64,000 nucleotides of DNA from Rhyzopertha dominica. Its lineage: Eukaryota > Arthropoda > Insecta > Coleoptera > Bostrichidae. The position numbers and the translations under genes were made by a program. Location of the stretch: the NCBI GenBank assembly GCA_025024175.1, contig QCXZ01000042.1:11363501-11427500 (forward strand), given 5' to 3'. Below, in pieces: positions 32,280-45,060 of the stretch. The number at the start of each line of letters is the position of its first letter. Positions within the stretch are counted from its first letter, which is position 1. The notes beneath the pieces were generated by a model that searched no databases, was not told the DNA's origin, and was given only the letters and a program-made list of their open reading frames with translations.

Positions 32280-34829
32280 ATAATTTAATTTTCAATTGGT
32301 GATGAATTATTTTTACTTAGTCATCATTGAATGGAAAAAGGTTTTGTGTTCGCGTTTTTAATCTTAAATGCGAAAAATCCCCCTAAACTCATTGAAAATG
32401 AGATAACATGTAGGTGCGCTACACATGCTATACGATCAAAAATTAAGACGTACACTCCTTCGTTTGCCCCCAGCCGGAAATCATTATGCCCATTTTATGC
32501 ACGAGGGTTCACGAAGAAAAGAGGGTTACAGGAGGGGTGCATTGTGCCTTGTCGAGTCCACGGTCTGGCGCGGTCATCAGAATCCAACAGGTTGCAGGCT
32601 CCCCTCAGGTGTTTTTGTTAGATCCACAGGTTGCGTGCTGACGTCTGCATTGTTAATAAAAGCGCACAGGAAATCGCAAGCGACGTTTCGTAGTTGCGGA
32701 TTTCCACGCTCATCAAGTAAATTATGGGCGAGCGTTATCAAGGTGACTACCGTGTTGCACAAGAGTCAGATGATGAGATGGGTACTGCAGTTTGAGGTGC
32801 TTTGATTTGAAGTAAATATTGATGAAAAGCGTTTCAGTGAATCCACCAACTTTGTTAATGATCGGAAAATTTTAAACCCTCAAGATATTGCTAAGTGTTT
32901 GGTAACTTTTTTAATAGTGCATTGTCGTCCATCCAATCCTAATCTTAAGACACAAGCAAGATCCTGCTTATGGAGTACAATGAAGAAAATTCAATACCTA
33001 GATTTCTTTCAAAACACTCTGCTTTATTTTATAGTTTTAACTTCCAAATTGATCGTTTATTTAGTTTATGTACCTTATACAGGAAGGGAGAATAGGGTGC
33101 ACTACACTCTAACTTATTTTGACCAACTTCAGGAGTTTCTTAAGCATAGAATCTAGGCCCATTCGTATTTATTCTATTTATTAACTTTCTGCCGAACTCA
33201 TCAAATTGTAATGTAATATTCGCGAACGACTTCAAACTATTTGGCAATATCGTTCTTCTGGCCTGTAAAATGACGGATTCTTTAGCATTTAAATGTGTCA
33301 AAATATAATGTGCTATCATTGGCATATGTAGTCTTGTATCTATATAAAATTACTTAATCTATTTTTAAATAGAGTTGAAAGATTTGGACCAGATAGTCAG
33401 TGAACACTTTATTCTTTTGCATAGATTTAATTTTACTTAAGTAGAAACTCGTCGTATCTGTTTTATGGGTTACGTTTTTATATAATTTACTTTTCTTCGG
33501 AACCTGGATTTTTACTACTGCAGCAGTCGACCAAATATGCTCATTAGATCGCTAATAACATCTATGTAAGATTATTATAACTTCATTTTGAAGTAGGTAT
33601 TGTAATATACATTATAATAAAAAAATTCTTAAAGCCAATTCTTGATTATTTTACTCCTTAGTTTTGTAGCGGTGTTTCCATATATTGTATACTTATTTTT
33701 TTCTAGGTTGGAGCTGTGTTACACTTTATTTTTAAGTTAAGAATTTTCCTGTTGCAAAATACCTAAATTTTGTTATTATTCTGAAAAAAACTGGTGCATG
33801 GTCCTTACGACTCGTGCAAACTGTATGGTACAGTATTTGTTTTGCCTATACATCGAATTTAAAGATGAAAATAGATGGCCTGCCATTTATCAGTAATATA
33901 CTAAGTAAGCTAACAAAAGCCCCTAGAGGCCTCAATTAATTAATTAATTAAAGAAATGAAAACAATTCTGATGGCAAATTTTGAAAAAACTCCTGTTTAA
34001 AATTTGTTGTTAAGTGACACGTGGTTTACATATTTTTCATAACTTTACGGGGTGACTTAGAAGACAAAGATTAGATATTAGCTAAGTAAATCTCTCCAAT
34101 CTTCGAAACCTCCAAAATTTTATGAGGTGTTGTAGAGTGCTAAATCACATAACCCTCGTATCGAAGTATCGTTTGTCCGCATAAAATATATCGATTTTTA
34201 TTTCAGATATAACGATGTAAAATTTAGCCATTATCTTGTTTTTAATTGTACAATTACAAAAGCAGTTTACCATCCCCGGTTGTTTTTTCCTACCCCCCTC
34301 TAGCTTCTGAGCTGGCGACACCCTTGGAACCTTTAGATATTGTATTTTTCTTCATTCTCGTAGATTTTGATTTATGATTGTTGCTTTCACAACATTTTTA
34401 AAAATTATTCCAATGGTAATAGAAATAGATAGTCAGTGTGAAGAGCAAAGTGTTGGTCACCCCCAATTACAATTTTTCAAAGACAGTTCATAAACGAATT
34501 CGTTTTTTGTGTAATATAAAGCACATCAAGCTATGCCTCTGTCCATACACCTGTTTAATTACACGGATTTTTTTCCATAAATAACGAGCAATCTGAAGGA
34601 ACCCCGCGGCAGTCGCAGGGAATGCGACAACAAAGGATGCGAACCTCCATTAATTACCGCCGTGTATGTGTGTGTGTGCGTTTGGGAAACCGACACACCC
34701 GCTCCTAGAACAGTTATTTTTTATTCTTCGTTTACCTAGACTCCGCATCTACCCGCGTTCCGTTGTGACATCAGAGTGGTCATCGGCCCGAAAGCGCGGC
34801 GCTGGTGTCAGATGTATCCGCGAAAACTC
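32280..34829. other. Non-coding interval downstream of Fcp3C
   Basis: A GC-richer block at about 32420-32800 is open in two plus frames and one minus frame, but none resembles a known protein. It may be an old mobile-element remnant. The rest is AT-rich, with an (AATT)n run near 33935-33951 and a (TG)n patch near 34665-34679. Confidence 0.4.
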
Positions 34830-35208
34830 CCTGTTAAAAAATTCGTCACAATTAGGACTGGAAATAGAGTCGATTAAACAAACTTTGGAAGAGAATAAAT
34901 TGAAGTGGTTCGGGCATTTGGTGAGAATAAACGAGGAAAGACCAGCAAAACTAGTGTGGGAGGCAAAAGTACAAGGAAAGAAAAGAAGAGGAAGAAGACA
35001 ACAGAAGACATGGAACATGACAGTGGCCAAGGCGTTGAAGAGGAGAAACCTCACCTGGGACGAAGCTAGAAGAATAGCAAAGGACAGATCTAAGTGGAAA
35101 AATAGTACAAAAGACAGTAAACGATTGAGAGACACCGCATATCTTTACACCCTATGGGTAAAAAAGGAAACTGATTATATATATACAAACAAGAAAAAGT
35201 CGTCGTAA
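34830..35208 (+). mobile_element. LINE 3' end (C-terminus of endonuclease-reverse transcriptase)
   Basis: An uninterrupted frame ends at 35208. It carries LEIESIKQTLEENKLKWFGH, then LVRINEERPAKLVWEAKVQG, a KKRRGRR basic stretch and RRNLTWDEARRIAKDRSKWK. These blocks are typical of the polyprotein end of RTE/Daphne-like insect LINEs (KLKWFGH, GRR, RS.W). The RT core is absent, as expected for a 5'-truncated insertion. It is of the same general type as the RT fragment at 3082-3378. It abuts the minus-strand LINE that follows. Confidence 0.85.
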
Positions 35209-35214
35209 ATACTT

Positions 35215-36900
35215 ACCAATGTAAATTTTAAGGTTTGGAATAATACTAGGAAAATATTCCTGAAAAGACTGTGATTCTCGTAAATGGGAAACCAGATCAA
35301 AACTTTTATTCCAACTCAGAGTGAACAAGAGGTACCCAATCGTCTAAACTCTGTACAATTTTTATATATAAATCCACAGGATTTGTAAGACGAACTGATA
35401 GTGTTCAATATGTGACTACAAATGGTAAATTTGTGGTCAAATATAACACCGGGGTCCCTGAACTCATCCACCCTGTTTAACAACGTACCGTTAACATTAT
35501 ATTGATAATTAACTATATTGTGTTTTCTGGAGCAAGAGAGAACAAAAGATTTGGAAACATTGAGATTTAAGCGATTAGTAAGGCACCATGTATTTAGATA
35601 ATTAAGATCATTTTGGAGTAAAAGACAATCATTTGGAGAAGTTATAGTATTGAATAGTTTAAGATGAGGTTCAGACTTTTAAGTGAGTCAGGAAGATCAT
35701 TTATGTATATAAGAAACAGAAGAGGGCCTAGATTCCATCCCTGGGGGACTCCGGAAGTAGGAAAGAAAGGAATATATATAGTTCGCATAACGCACTCTAT
35801 GATATGATATGATTTAAAAAAGTCGCACCAAAGAGGAAGGGAAGCCGAACCATTCCGTTCTGAAAATCAGTGTAGAACGTCCACCTGACCCAGTCCATCC
35901 AATGCTTCAGAAAAGAATTGTGAGAAGCATGCTAAGTTCGTGATAGTAGACCTCCCACACATAGATCTGTGTTGAGCGGAATATATAGACTTATTGATAC
36001 AAGAATATATATGCTTCGATACCCTCGAAAACCTTTGCAAAGTTACAAATTAGGGAGATAGGACGGTAATTTTCAATTTGGGAAGTTTTGCCCTTTTTAT
36101 TACAGGACAAATGTATGTTTTTTCCATATTTCAGGAAAGACCGATGGACGTAGAACAATGATAAATATATGAACAGTGGAACAGCAAACACAGAAGCGCA
36201 ATCTTTTAAAAGAAAGCTAGGAATGCCGTCCACTCTGGCAGTTAAAGAATTTTTTGAGTATTTCAGAGCGCCAGAAATCTCATTCTCGGAGATGTAGTCC
36301 AGACGAGCAGAAGTGGGGTTTGGATTGGAATATATATTATTGAAGAAAATAGGAAAGGCATTTACAATATCTTGTGGGTTACGTTACCCTATTTACACTG
36401 AATAAAAGACCGTAGCTTACTTGGATCCGTAGAAATTGCGACTTCAGTACTTGACAAGTAATCCTTGTAAGCCGAGGCAATTATTTTTTTTTGTTTTGTA
36501 GCGGAGCTGCTTGAATACATCCTAATATCGTTGAGATCTGAACCTCTTACATTGTTTAAACATCTTGGATTTTTCGCGGATACAGTTGATAATCTCAAAA
36601 GAAAACCACGGAGGATATCGACGCCGTGACCGAGATGAAGTGTACCTGGGAACAGACATCTCGAGTACTTTATTTAATATATCATGAAATGCATCACAAG
36701 CTAGATTGGCATCAATAATATCACTAAGAAATGACCAATCAATATCGAGGACGGAACTATATAGTAACGGAAAGTTTGCTTACATCAAATTAGAAGCGAA
36801 TGATTGATCCAATCTAAATTTGAGATTTGATGTTGGTCTGCACGACACATCAGGGACCAATGGTGACAGCGAACTGTCTACACTACAGGAAGTCATGTTA
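35215..36900 (-). mobile_element. Jockey-like LINE, degenerate, 5'- and internally deleted
   Basis: Reading the minus strand from 36900 down, the linker after the endonuclease is seen (DIDWSFLSDIIDANLACDAF, then SRSRRRYPPWFSFE near 36640-36610). Next comes AYKDYLSSTEVAISTDPSK, then RT motifs: DGIPSFLLKDCA near 36230, the ENYRPISLICNFAKVFE block near 36080-36010, GPLLFLIYINDLPDSL near 35730-35690, and the thumb region (NDLNYLNTWCLTNRLNLN, VDEFRDPGVIFD). The motif C box (YADD) is missing through a deletion near 35660, and there are several frameshifts. It is a dead copy. End points are approximate. Confidence 0.88.
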
Positions 36901-38168
36901 TGTTACGATCAAATTCCGTAGTTTAATCCACTGTTTTACTTTTTTTAATCTACATTAAACTGAAATAATGTCTTTAGGTCAGCGTTACTAAGAAAAATCA
37001 GTGCTGAGTGCTGAACTCACTTTTTTCGAAGGACTGCACTATGCTAAAAAATAATCCTGTTCCGCTAGATAGCAATGATAACAGGAGCTTCGGAAGCGTG
37101 TAGAAGAACTAAATTGTCATTTATACTTTAGTTGGAAGACACGTTTCAGATGAAGGCTCGTTTTTTTTTTAATTTTTGAATGTGTAATCACTGGTGGAAA
37201 GTCGAAGAGTTGCAAATTGTAAAGAAGATACTTGGTCGATGACATCGTGAGAAATAGAATCTTTCCTTCTTATATTTTCTTTTATTGTTTCCTTTTTCTT
37301 CCTGACCATCTTGAGGCCAGCCACCGTCTTGGTAAGGAACTAATATTGAAACATTTTAGGAGATACATATCATGTCAATTAAAATATAAGGTCCAAAGAC
37401 GACCTAATGGGTCTAAAGTAGTTACCCATGAAACAAAATCTAAAGAAGAAATATTGCTGATCTGAATTTTACCAACCTTATCAAAAGTATAGAAATATCA
37501 GTCTTCAGATTTTTTTTGTAATATATTACTATTAAAATATATGAAGACAACCTGTGGGAATAAATACCTTTAGACTACCAAACGCCAAGACATACGCGGT
37601 ACATCGTTTCAGACGTCTCTCCTGGTAACATCGTGAGTGCGGATATTAACAAGAGTCGCTAATAACATTTTCGGTAAAACTTCTGATACAGAAACAGATG
37701 TGGCTTTGAGGCAATGTGGAGTGACCTTGATAGATTGTGTTTTTAGTAATGTTGTTTTTAACATTTAAGTATAGAGCATAGATCTCAAAAATGATGGCGC
37801 CCAGGGCATTTGCTTCCACTATTACAATAAATTATTATTTTAAAGTGTGGTCAGTGTCTGAAATGTCATTTTAAGGCAGTGGTTCTAAATGTAAATATCG
37901 TGTGTAAATATAAGAAAAAAGAATTTTTAATCAAAAGAATTTGTATTTACTTGAATGTACAGTAAGAGAAAGTACATTTTGAATAAGTAGCTCCATACCA
38001 ATCTCATTAGTAATTGAAGTAGTAATTATTTTTGTGTAACTTGCGCCAGGATAGGGAAGAATGTTATCCGCCGAAGCTATGAACAGAATTTGGCCCGTAA
38101 TGCTCTTCTTGTACTGTAACAGATCTAAAGTAATGCTTAATTTATCTATTTTGTGAACATTTTCTAAT
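36901..38168. other. Non-coding AT-rich interval
   Basis: A 77-codon open frame at 37232-37465 (plus) ends with a lysine-rich segment but has no recognised family. Nothing else was seen. Confidence 0.4.
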
Positions 38169-38650
38169 GACTATAGTGGTGCTGGATAAAAGATTATGTA
38201 CTTTTTTAATGGTTCATACTATAAGTATAGTGTACCAGTAATAACGAAAGTTTGTCAAACATTAGCTTTTATGTCTGGTATATGTACATTTAATGAAGTT
38301 CGCTAATCTTCCACATTATTGAATGTCAAGTTGCACAGTTATTTGCGACGACAGGCTTCAAAAAAAAAACAAAAAAATTACGGTGACCTTCTGCATGAGA
38401 CGCTTCATTCTGCGCGTTAGCTCAATCTTTTCAACAGGTGCTTTCTTCAGAGAGGTGATGTGCTCCAAGTCTTTGGGATGAGTATCCACGTATTCTAGAT
38501 CCCTACAACACCCTGAAAGCTTGCACCAGACGACTTCTTCAGGTGGGCGGTGTGCTCCAGGTCCACACATCAGTCTACTCCAAGTGTTTAGACAACAGTT
38601 CCAAATGTTTTGTACCAGACATTTTTCAAAATAATTGTAGTTTCGCAAAA
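38169..38650 (-). repeat. Copy of an unidentified dispersed family, related to 59930-60360
   Basis: The segment around 38225-38340 shares a long stretch of similarity with 60090-60200, including GTACCAGTAA, a shared Lys/Ala/Asn-coding block and TCAAGTTGCACAGT. The best minus-strand translations are also alike (ITGTLYL here, LLTGTLHL there). A coding-like minus frame at 38400-38560 (THPKDLEHITSLKKAPVEKI) may be unrelated. I cannot name the family. Confidence 0.4.
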
Positions 38651-38930
38651 TCGTTCCCCGATTCGCCGATAAACGCGGACACCCGGCAACGGCGCGCCGT
38701 TAGGAGCACCGTCCGTGGGGGTACGGGGAGCAAAATGGGGTACCGTGGGGGAACGGGTGACCCTTAAACAGTCGTCTGGAGGGGACGGTTTACGCACTAC
38801 TNGACCAGGGTCGATAACCGGGCAACCCCGTATTTNATTAGACAACGANTTATAACCCAATTTTTTTCTCGTGTCGGCGCCGTGGAATCTTCTTAGATAC
38901 GTACAAGACATCCCCNGGAAATTTATGTTT
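38650..38930. other. GC-rich island with unresolved bases
   Basis: Unlike the flanks, this stretch is GC-rich and CpG-rich, with short internal repeats (GGGGGTACGGGG, GGGGTACCGTGGGGG). Ns occur at 38802, 38836, 38850 and 38916. Two long open frames cross it, but they look like a by-product of GC-richness. It may be a transposon end or 5' region, a CpG-type regulatory element, or an assembly artefact. Confidence 0.4.
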
Positions 38931-41099
38931 GTTTGCACAGGCGGCCGGCCACACACGTCCAAATTTGTAGCTGGTTTGGTGTGAAGTCTAGTTGGTAAAC
39001 TGGACACTTCGGTGGATGTAACATTCATTGAGATACTGTTAGTTGGTGGCTGTAATCTTCCTAAAAGTTCGAGATTTATTATTAGATAATATAGGTATTC
39101 TACATTCTGATTACATAAAAAAAAATTGGCAGGACTCAGTCATCACATACAACTGGCTTCCATGTGACCATAAGGCTTCTTTTACTGGAAGACAGAAGAA
39201 ATCTGACAAGAAAATGTATGAATCAGGATAATAAGAGTAAAATGAGAAAACAATAAATTCTAAGGCATATTGCACAAAATTACCATTCACGAAGAACTGA
39301 CACCTAATAGAAAGCTTATGCTTAGATGTTTTTGAAAAGATGCCTAACTCACTGTTAGAGAAGGCATTCAGACACACTTAACATATGTCCCATTAGTTTT
39401 GGCACAAATTTGCAAGGCCCTAAGTGATTAATAAAAATAAAATCACATGGTGCTATGGAAAGAAAGATTTTGATGCCCTACCGAGCCCAGTTTTTCTATT
39501 ATGGTTACCAAAAACAGAAATAATGCAAATTTTTATAATTAAAGTATATTTCGTAGAACCATTTATCGAAGGATTGCTAAATATGATGAATGTGTTCCTT
39601 GTGTGAACTCACTCTGCCATTGAAGACCGAAAACTTTCAATAGAGCGAAATCTAGAAGACTGGTAAGAAGAACGAAAAACACTCTTAGTACTTCAATAAA
39701 AAAAGTGAGCACGCCAGTATTGAACATCTGAAAGCACCATATTTCGAGAATGCCGCAAATACAGCCAACGAACAAGCCAAACTCAAAAATGAATGAATGA
39801 ATATGACTAAAAGCCAAATTTGTTGATAAGGTGCGCCATTTCTTTAAGGTATACATCAGACTTCTATTAGTCGAGTAAGAGCTGCACAATAATGCTTTTG
39901 AAATGTACTAAGTATATAAAAAAAATTGTTTATGAAAAGTAAAACTTTATCTGGTGACAAACTAAATTAAATCGTTTGGTTCTATCATCTATCTTCATAA
40001 TGTTCTATCGGTAACCAACGGAAATGGAATACCCCCTTTCTTTCAAACACTATACAAAAAAACAGACTCTGAAATCCGATAGAACAAAATTCAAACATGT
40101 AGTGACGCCTATTGGGCCTTTAACTAAAGAAAAACAAAACAGAAAACTGTACATTATACCTATAATCTCTATAAAACTGGGCTTTCGCTGAATATTTTGA
40201 ATGGAGAAGCGCAACCTTCTATCGATGATTATTAGTCCCAAACTTTTACCACCATGACAAAATGGAAGCAATTCGCTTAATTAGTTTTTACATTTGATTA
40301 TTGCACGTTATAATTACCAAAAACAAGCCATGTCTGTTAACTATATTACTAGTACACAAATATAACAGGTATTTAAGTAAAAAAAGTCATCAAGTCTTTT
40401 ATGCTAACGTTACTAAGATGACGTGAAGAAATGACGTAATTCATTTCTTATTACTTATTACGTAATTCATCAATTGTGTCATTTATCGATCCAAAAGTTT
40501 TAAAATAGTAAACAGTCGAGGGCAACACGGTCCTTTTCAGCGAAATCCTAAGAAATCCGCGCTGGAAACACAAAATTGTTTATTTATTTACAAGACGTTA
40601 AAAAACAACAGTTGCTTCCCAGCTTTTTAAATGGTCAATTTCATCCTGTTTCGTTAAAACTTGCAAATTTTATGCTTATACCATTTTGATTTTCCATGTC
40701 ACGCACTAGCCTCATGGCAGGTTATCCTTTTCTAGCTTCTCTCATTAGAATGAAGCGATGGGTATGTAGGCATAATTTCTACCATAATAAGCTGCAAAAA
40801 CCAACACTTAAAAAATTCTGAAGAAATGGTAATGACACGAATTGAACAAAACAAAAGTCGGCATCCAGCTATGAAGCAATATTCATTATACGGGGAAAAT
40901 TAAAAAAATATTCACTAAAATTCACTTAATTTGCGAAATATCATTATCTGCAAATATGGACACTCACTATGTCATTTTAAAGAGTTTAAAAAGACCATCA
41001 ATTCGACACAAACTCTAGGTTGTACGTAAAAGAATAAAGAAAATACGAGCTTGGGGAGTTTTAGGTCGCGGACCCTGTATATCTAACAATTATTTTATT
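38931..41099. other. Non-coding interval, no gene recognised
   Basis: Several hydrophobic open frames of 60-108 codons (for example minus 39563-39889) show no family resemblance and no splice partners. Near 40430-40470 there is an inverted ATGACGTAATTCAT-type patch. Confidence 0.4.
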
Positions 41100-41600
41100 A
41101 TTCGTCCATTTACGCAACCTAAGGCAGTTCCAGAAGACATACCTATTTTATGTTGCAGGTTAAAACAATCGAACTATCAAACTGTTGATTCTGCATCAGA
41201 CCTGGCGAAGCAGCTAGAAAATGTTAGTAGCTCGCGGTCCCATCCCATTACAAAAACATTAACAAGTGCGACATTTTATACGAAACAGCTTATGTCGCTG
41301 AAATGAATTCACGGGGAAAGTCGTCTCATCCGGCTAGTTTCGGGAATACATAAATATTTATGCCCACTCGGCCTACCCGCATAAAATTCGATTAATGATC
41401 GCCACTTACAATCGCCGCTTCTTCACATTCTGCATGTTACATAACACCCGTCCGAACCGTTTATTTACAAACGAGGAACCGGGGAACCTTGGCTCGTAAT
41501 TGTTGTAGAGTCCTTCAGATTTCCCAGCTGTTCAGGCATTTTGCATAATGCATATGCAAGAGGCGTTTTCTGAATGACCATCGTCGATTAAGTCATNCAG
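41100..41600. promoter_or_regulatory. Candidate conserved non-coding or cis-regulatory element
   Basis: A GC-balanced, non-repetitive, non-coding island in AT-rich DNA. It contains the palindrome CATAAATATTTATG (near 41350), homeodomain-type GATTAATGATCG (near 41390) and POU/octamer-like GCATAATGCATATGCAAG (near 41543-41560). These are short motifs, and the call rests mainly on composition; conservation in other beetles would be needed. Confidence 0.3.
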
Positions 41601-43479
41601 ATTGGGAGGTTCAAAGATTACCGAGTATTTCAGGTGGAAGCAAAACAGCATTTTCAGGTAGTATTCTTATGAAAGTCTCTTGTGATTATGTTCTACGATT
41701 AATTGTAGTTAAGTAGTAGCAGGTGCATTGCGGTTTATTAGCATAATTTCTTTCGAACAAGCTGCAGGTTCACTAATCTAGCAAAATTACAGTTTTATTT
41801 TGTATAACATTACCTGCTAAGTAACACATTATTTTGTCAATGTCTTCACTACTACCGTAGTTAACATAAAGTTTGTCCATAAATATATCGCAATTTCTAA
41901 TTAATTATTTCATGTAGTTGCAATTTTTGCAAGTGCTAACTTTTAATCTGTGAAATAAACTTCCCAAACATATTCTCTCATACTCTCATAGTCTGTTCAG
42001 GTCCGTTTTCCGTATCCAGCTTCATGATTTGCTAAAAATATATATTTTCATATCATGGTTGTGCTCAATTCTCATTTATTGACAATTATTTAACACAGAT
42101 TCATTTTCATGAAAACTAAGCGACCTTTGTTTTTGTTTCTCTGCCAATTTGTATGGTATATGTCCGTATAACCATATTGAGAAACTCATTCTATCCTTTT
42201 AGCTCGCTATGGGGTTGTGATATCTGAATTTCAATAACAATATTGATTCCAGTAACAGAGGCCACATTTCTTTTCGTTTCCTTAGTGTTGCAAAATATTT
42301 GATTAGGGTAGATAGCAAAAGGTAAACATCCTCCAGGACATAAATGGTTTTCACAAGATGTAACTCACTCGGGGTGTTCAAGTTCCCAGGATAACGTATT
42401 ATCAAGCAATTCTATAATTTATAAACCTCTGGTGTTATCTAAAGACGAAATAAAAACATGTGGGATTTCTCGTGGTGCTTTAACATCTGGTGCGCTCTTC
42501 ATATCGTAACAAACATCTTGGAGTTAAAAAGCGTGAAAAATTAGCACGCAATTGTTTTACTCCTCACCTTTGCGGCTTATAACATAAACAAAGCCTGAAA
42601 AACTATAAAACTACAGATTTTTTCGACTTAAGGTTTCGAAAGAATTTGTAAGGACTGTCAATCATACTAACTATGGCTCTTAAGAAAACTTTAGTATAGT
42701 TTTCTGGCAAACCACACAACGTATGTAATACAGTTTTCAGACTTTAATATGTTTTGTTGTTTGTCTTTGTTAAGGTGTTGTCTATATACTTTTTGATTAA
42801 TTATATTAAGACTGCAGTCTTGATTAAAATGTAGGTAATTTATGCTCTTGTGTTTTCGTTTGAAAAAAATATTTGTCTGATATATTTTAGTCCAAAGAAA
42901 GGTTTATTCTATTTTATTCATAATCAGTGACAGCATCAGAAATTTGTGCTTATAAAAATGAAGTAAAAATGCTTGTGTTTTGCATATATTTCTATTACAT
43001 AAACAAACTTCCAGATTTTTGTGTATCGAAATATTTTATTACGTGTTGAGACACTTTTCATCATTAGATAAATGTGTTATTTTGGAAATTTTTGTACCAA
43101 CTTCTCTTCAAACATTTCTAATCTTACATAGAATAATTCTCCCGTTCAAAGGAAAATCCAGTAACTAAGTTTTTGTAGAAATTTGAATTTGGTGTCTGGC
43201 TTTATCTACTACGTATTTCTTATCTGTTCATATTTGGTTTAGTTCAGAATTCCTAAAGATAAGCGTTTTATTGCAGATGCAATTTCCAGTCCGGAGATTT
43301 TGACATTTTCAATGCCAAAACCTAGCGTGTGAGGAAAAAATGAATAAAGGAAATTTAATTTTATACTATGGAAAACAGGTATATCAAATCTAGCTACCAT
43401 TGCATATCACAAATATAAAATAGTGTATGTTGTGTATATTTCAACTTTTAACAAACCCATTTTTTTGAATAGCACTTTG
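41601..43479. other. Non-coding AT-rich interval
   Basis: No coding region or structured repeat was seen. There is one N near 41597. Confidence 0.4.
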
Positions 43480-44100
43480 ATAACAATGAGAATTCCATAC
43501 TTATCGCCTTTTACCCTCAAAATTGCTTTGAAAATAACGGAAATCACATATAAATTTTCATCCTCCTTTTCACATATTTAGGGGTGGAATTTCCAACACT
43601 TAAATAACAGCAAACCAGTTAAATAAAAAACCTATTCCTTATTTCACCCCTCAAAGGTGGAATTAAAAAAACTGAAACATATACTTTTTGTTTTCTAATC
43701 AAATGCACAAATAATAAGGTTTTATACTTTTAACTTGAATTAACTTCGAAAATGACATCATTGCCACTTAATCATTTCACCCCTTTTAGGGTGAAGTTTA
43801 CGAAAATAATGGAACACGTATTTATTGCTATGTCAAGCAAAGCCTAAATAATGCTGCATGTTTTTAACTTCAAAAATTACAGAACTACTGTATAAACTTA
43901 CATTCCATATTTTACCGTCATAAAGACGAAATCTTCAAAAATGCTGGAACACATGCTTATATATTACCAATCAAAAGCCCAAAAATAAAGTTTCATTTAT
44001 CTAGCTTCAAAGATGACGAACTTCCGTACAAACTTTCATCCTCTTTTCCACTCGCTTATTAGTACAATATCCAAACATTTATTCTTAGTGCGTGTTTGTC
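43480..44100. repeat. Degenerate tandem repeat, ~135-bp monomers
   Basis: The phrase TTTCACCCCT.TTAGGGTG(G)AA recurs near 43581, 43655, 43787, 43920 and 44058, each followed by AAAAAT.(C)TGGAACAC and TTAACTTCAAAAATGAC-like text and by ACTTTCATCC at monomer ends. Steps are about 133-138 bp after the first, shorter one. This repeat style (CACCCC...GGGGTGAA) is widespread in insect genomes. Copies are quite diverged. Confidence 0.65.
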
Positions 44101-44299
44101 TAACTTCGATAGTCAGTTAGTAAATGGCCTGCTAGGTTTGACCATTTCATGGGAAAATTACCTATCGGTTAAAATTGCACATCAACAATTTCAACCTGTT
44201 ACAGTTATTACTTCTTTTTGGTTCGTTCACTGAATTTCCGATGGTTGTCAAATGTTATAGACACGTCTGTTGCCTAATAACCCTCCGAAAAATTTTCTA

Positions 44300-45060
44300 C
44301 CCATACGACAGTTAGGTGCCCCACTGCAAACGAGTTCTTGATGTAAATGTTAACAGTGGAGACCACCACTCCCTAAAATATGCGAGACTCCAAGGACGAA
44401 CTCTTGATTTGTGCAAATCGCGGCATAATAATTGTTTCACTGTTACATCAGTTCGCATGATGAATAATGATTTGGGGTTTGCCTTTCTTTCTGTACATAG
44501 ATCTTTTACAAAGTCGATAAGAAACGCAAGGTAATTTGATGAAACTGCAGAAGTAAACCTACTTGCTTTCGTAACGCAGAATTTCAACCAGGCAAGTTTA
44601 GATGAGATTAGAACTTTGTAGGTGTTTAGCAGAGCCGCAATTTAAATTAAAAGTGCATTATGCTGATTGTCTTAGCTTCCTTCAAAACGAATTTACGGGG
44701 ATGTTGTATGAATTAAATTTAGAAGTCCGTGCAATGCTTGAGTGGCTTCAACATGATGGAATAACTGCCTTTTCTAATTCCTGGATTGGTAGGAATGCTC
44801 CAAACGCTTGCCCCCCTGGTTCTCAGGATTTATCCGTATTAGATTTCTTTTATGGGAAACATAGAAGAGTATGGTCTACAGAAAGACATATTGTACTGTA
44901 GAAGATCTTCGAATAGCAGTGCGAGAAGATATTTTGAATTTAGACGGACGCTCTATTAGAAAGGCAACAAATTCTGTCTTGAAAGGATGTAATTTGTGCA
45001 TTGATAATAATGGCGATACTTTTAAACATATGATGTAAATTTATACTTCAATAAATAACT
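44300..45060 (+). mobile_element. Degenerate Tc1/mariner-type transposase
   Basis: From 44600 the plus frame holds NEFTGMLYELNLEVRAMLEW with LQHDGITAFSNSWIGRNAPN and SQDLSVLDFFYGK. These correspond to the QQDGAP and SPDLSPLDFF blocks with the second and third Asp, and the spacing is shortened by decay. After a frameshift at about 44895 the C-terminal region continues (VEDLRIAVREDILNLDGRSI, then NLCIDNNGDTFKHMM and a stop near 45037). It is not the same family as the copies at 6458 and 16800. Confidence 0.7.

Noticed and set aside
32331..32805. Overlapping open frames in a GC-richer block after Fcp3C
   Set aside because: Three frames are open over the same stretch, which points to composition rather than coding; none resembles a protein family.
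38543..39028. 146- and 74-codon frames across the GC-rich block
   Set aside because: They include Ns translated as X and follow GC-richness; no domain.
39563..39889. 108-codon hydrophobic minus frame, considered as a gustatory-receptor exon
   Set aside because: No receptor signature motif, no flanking splice partner exons.
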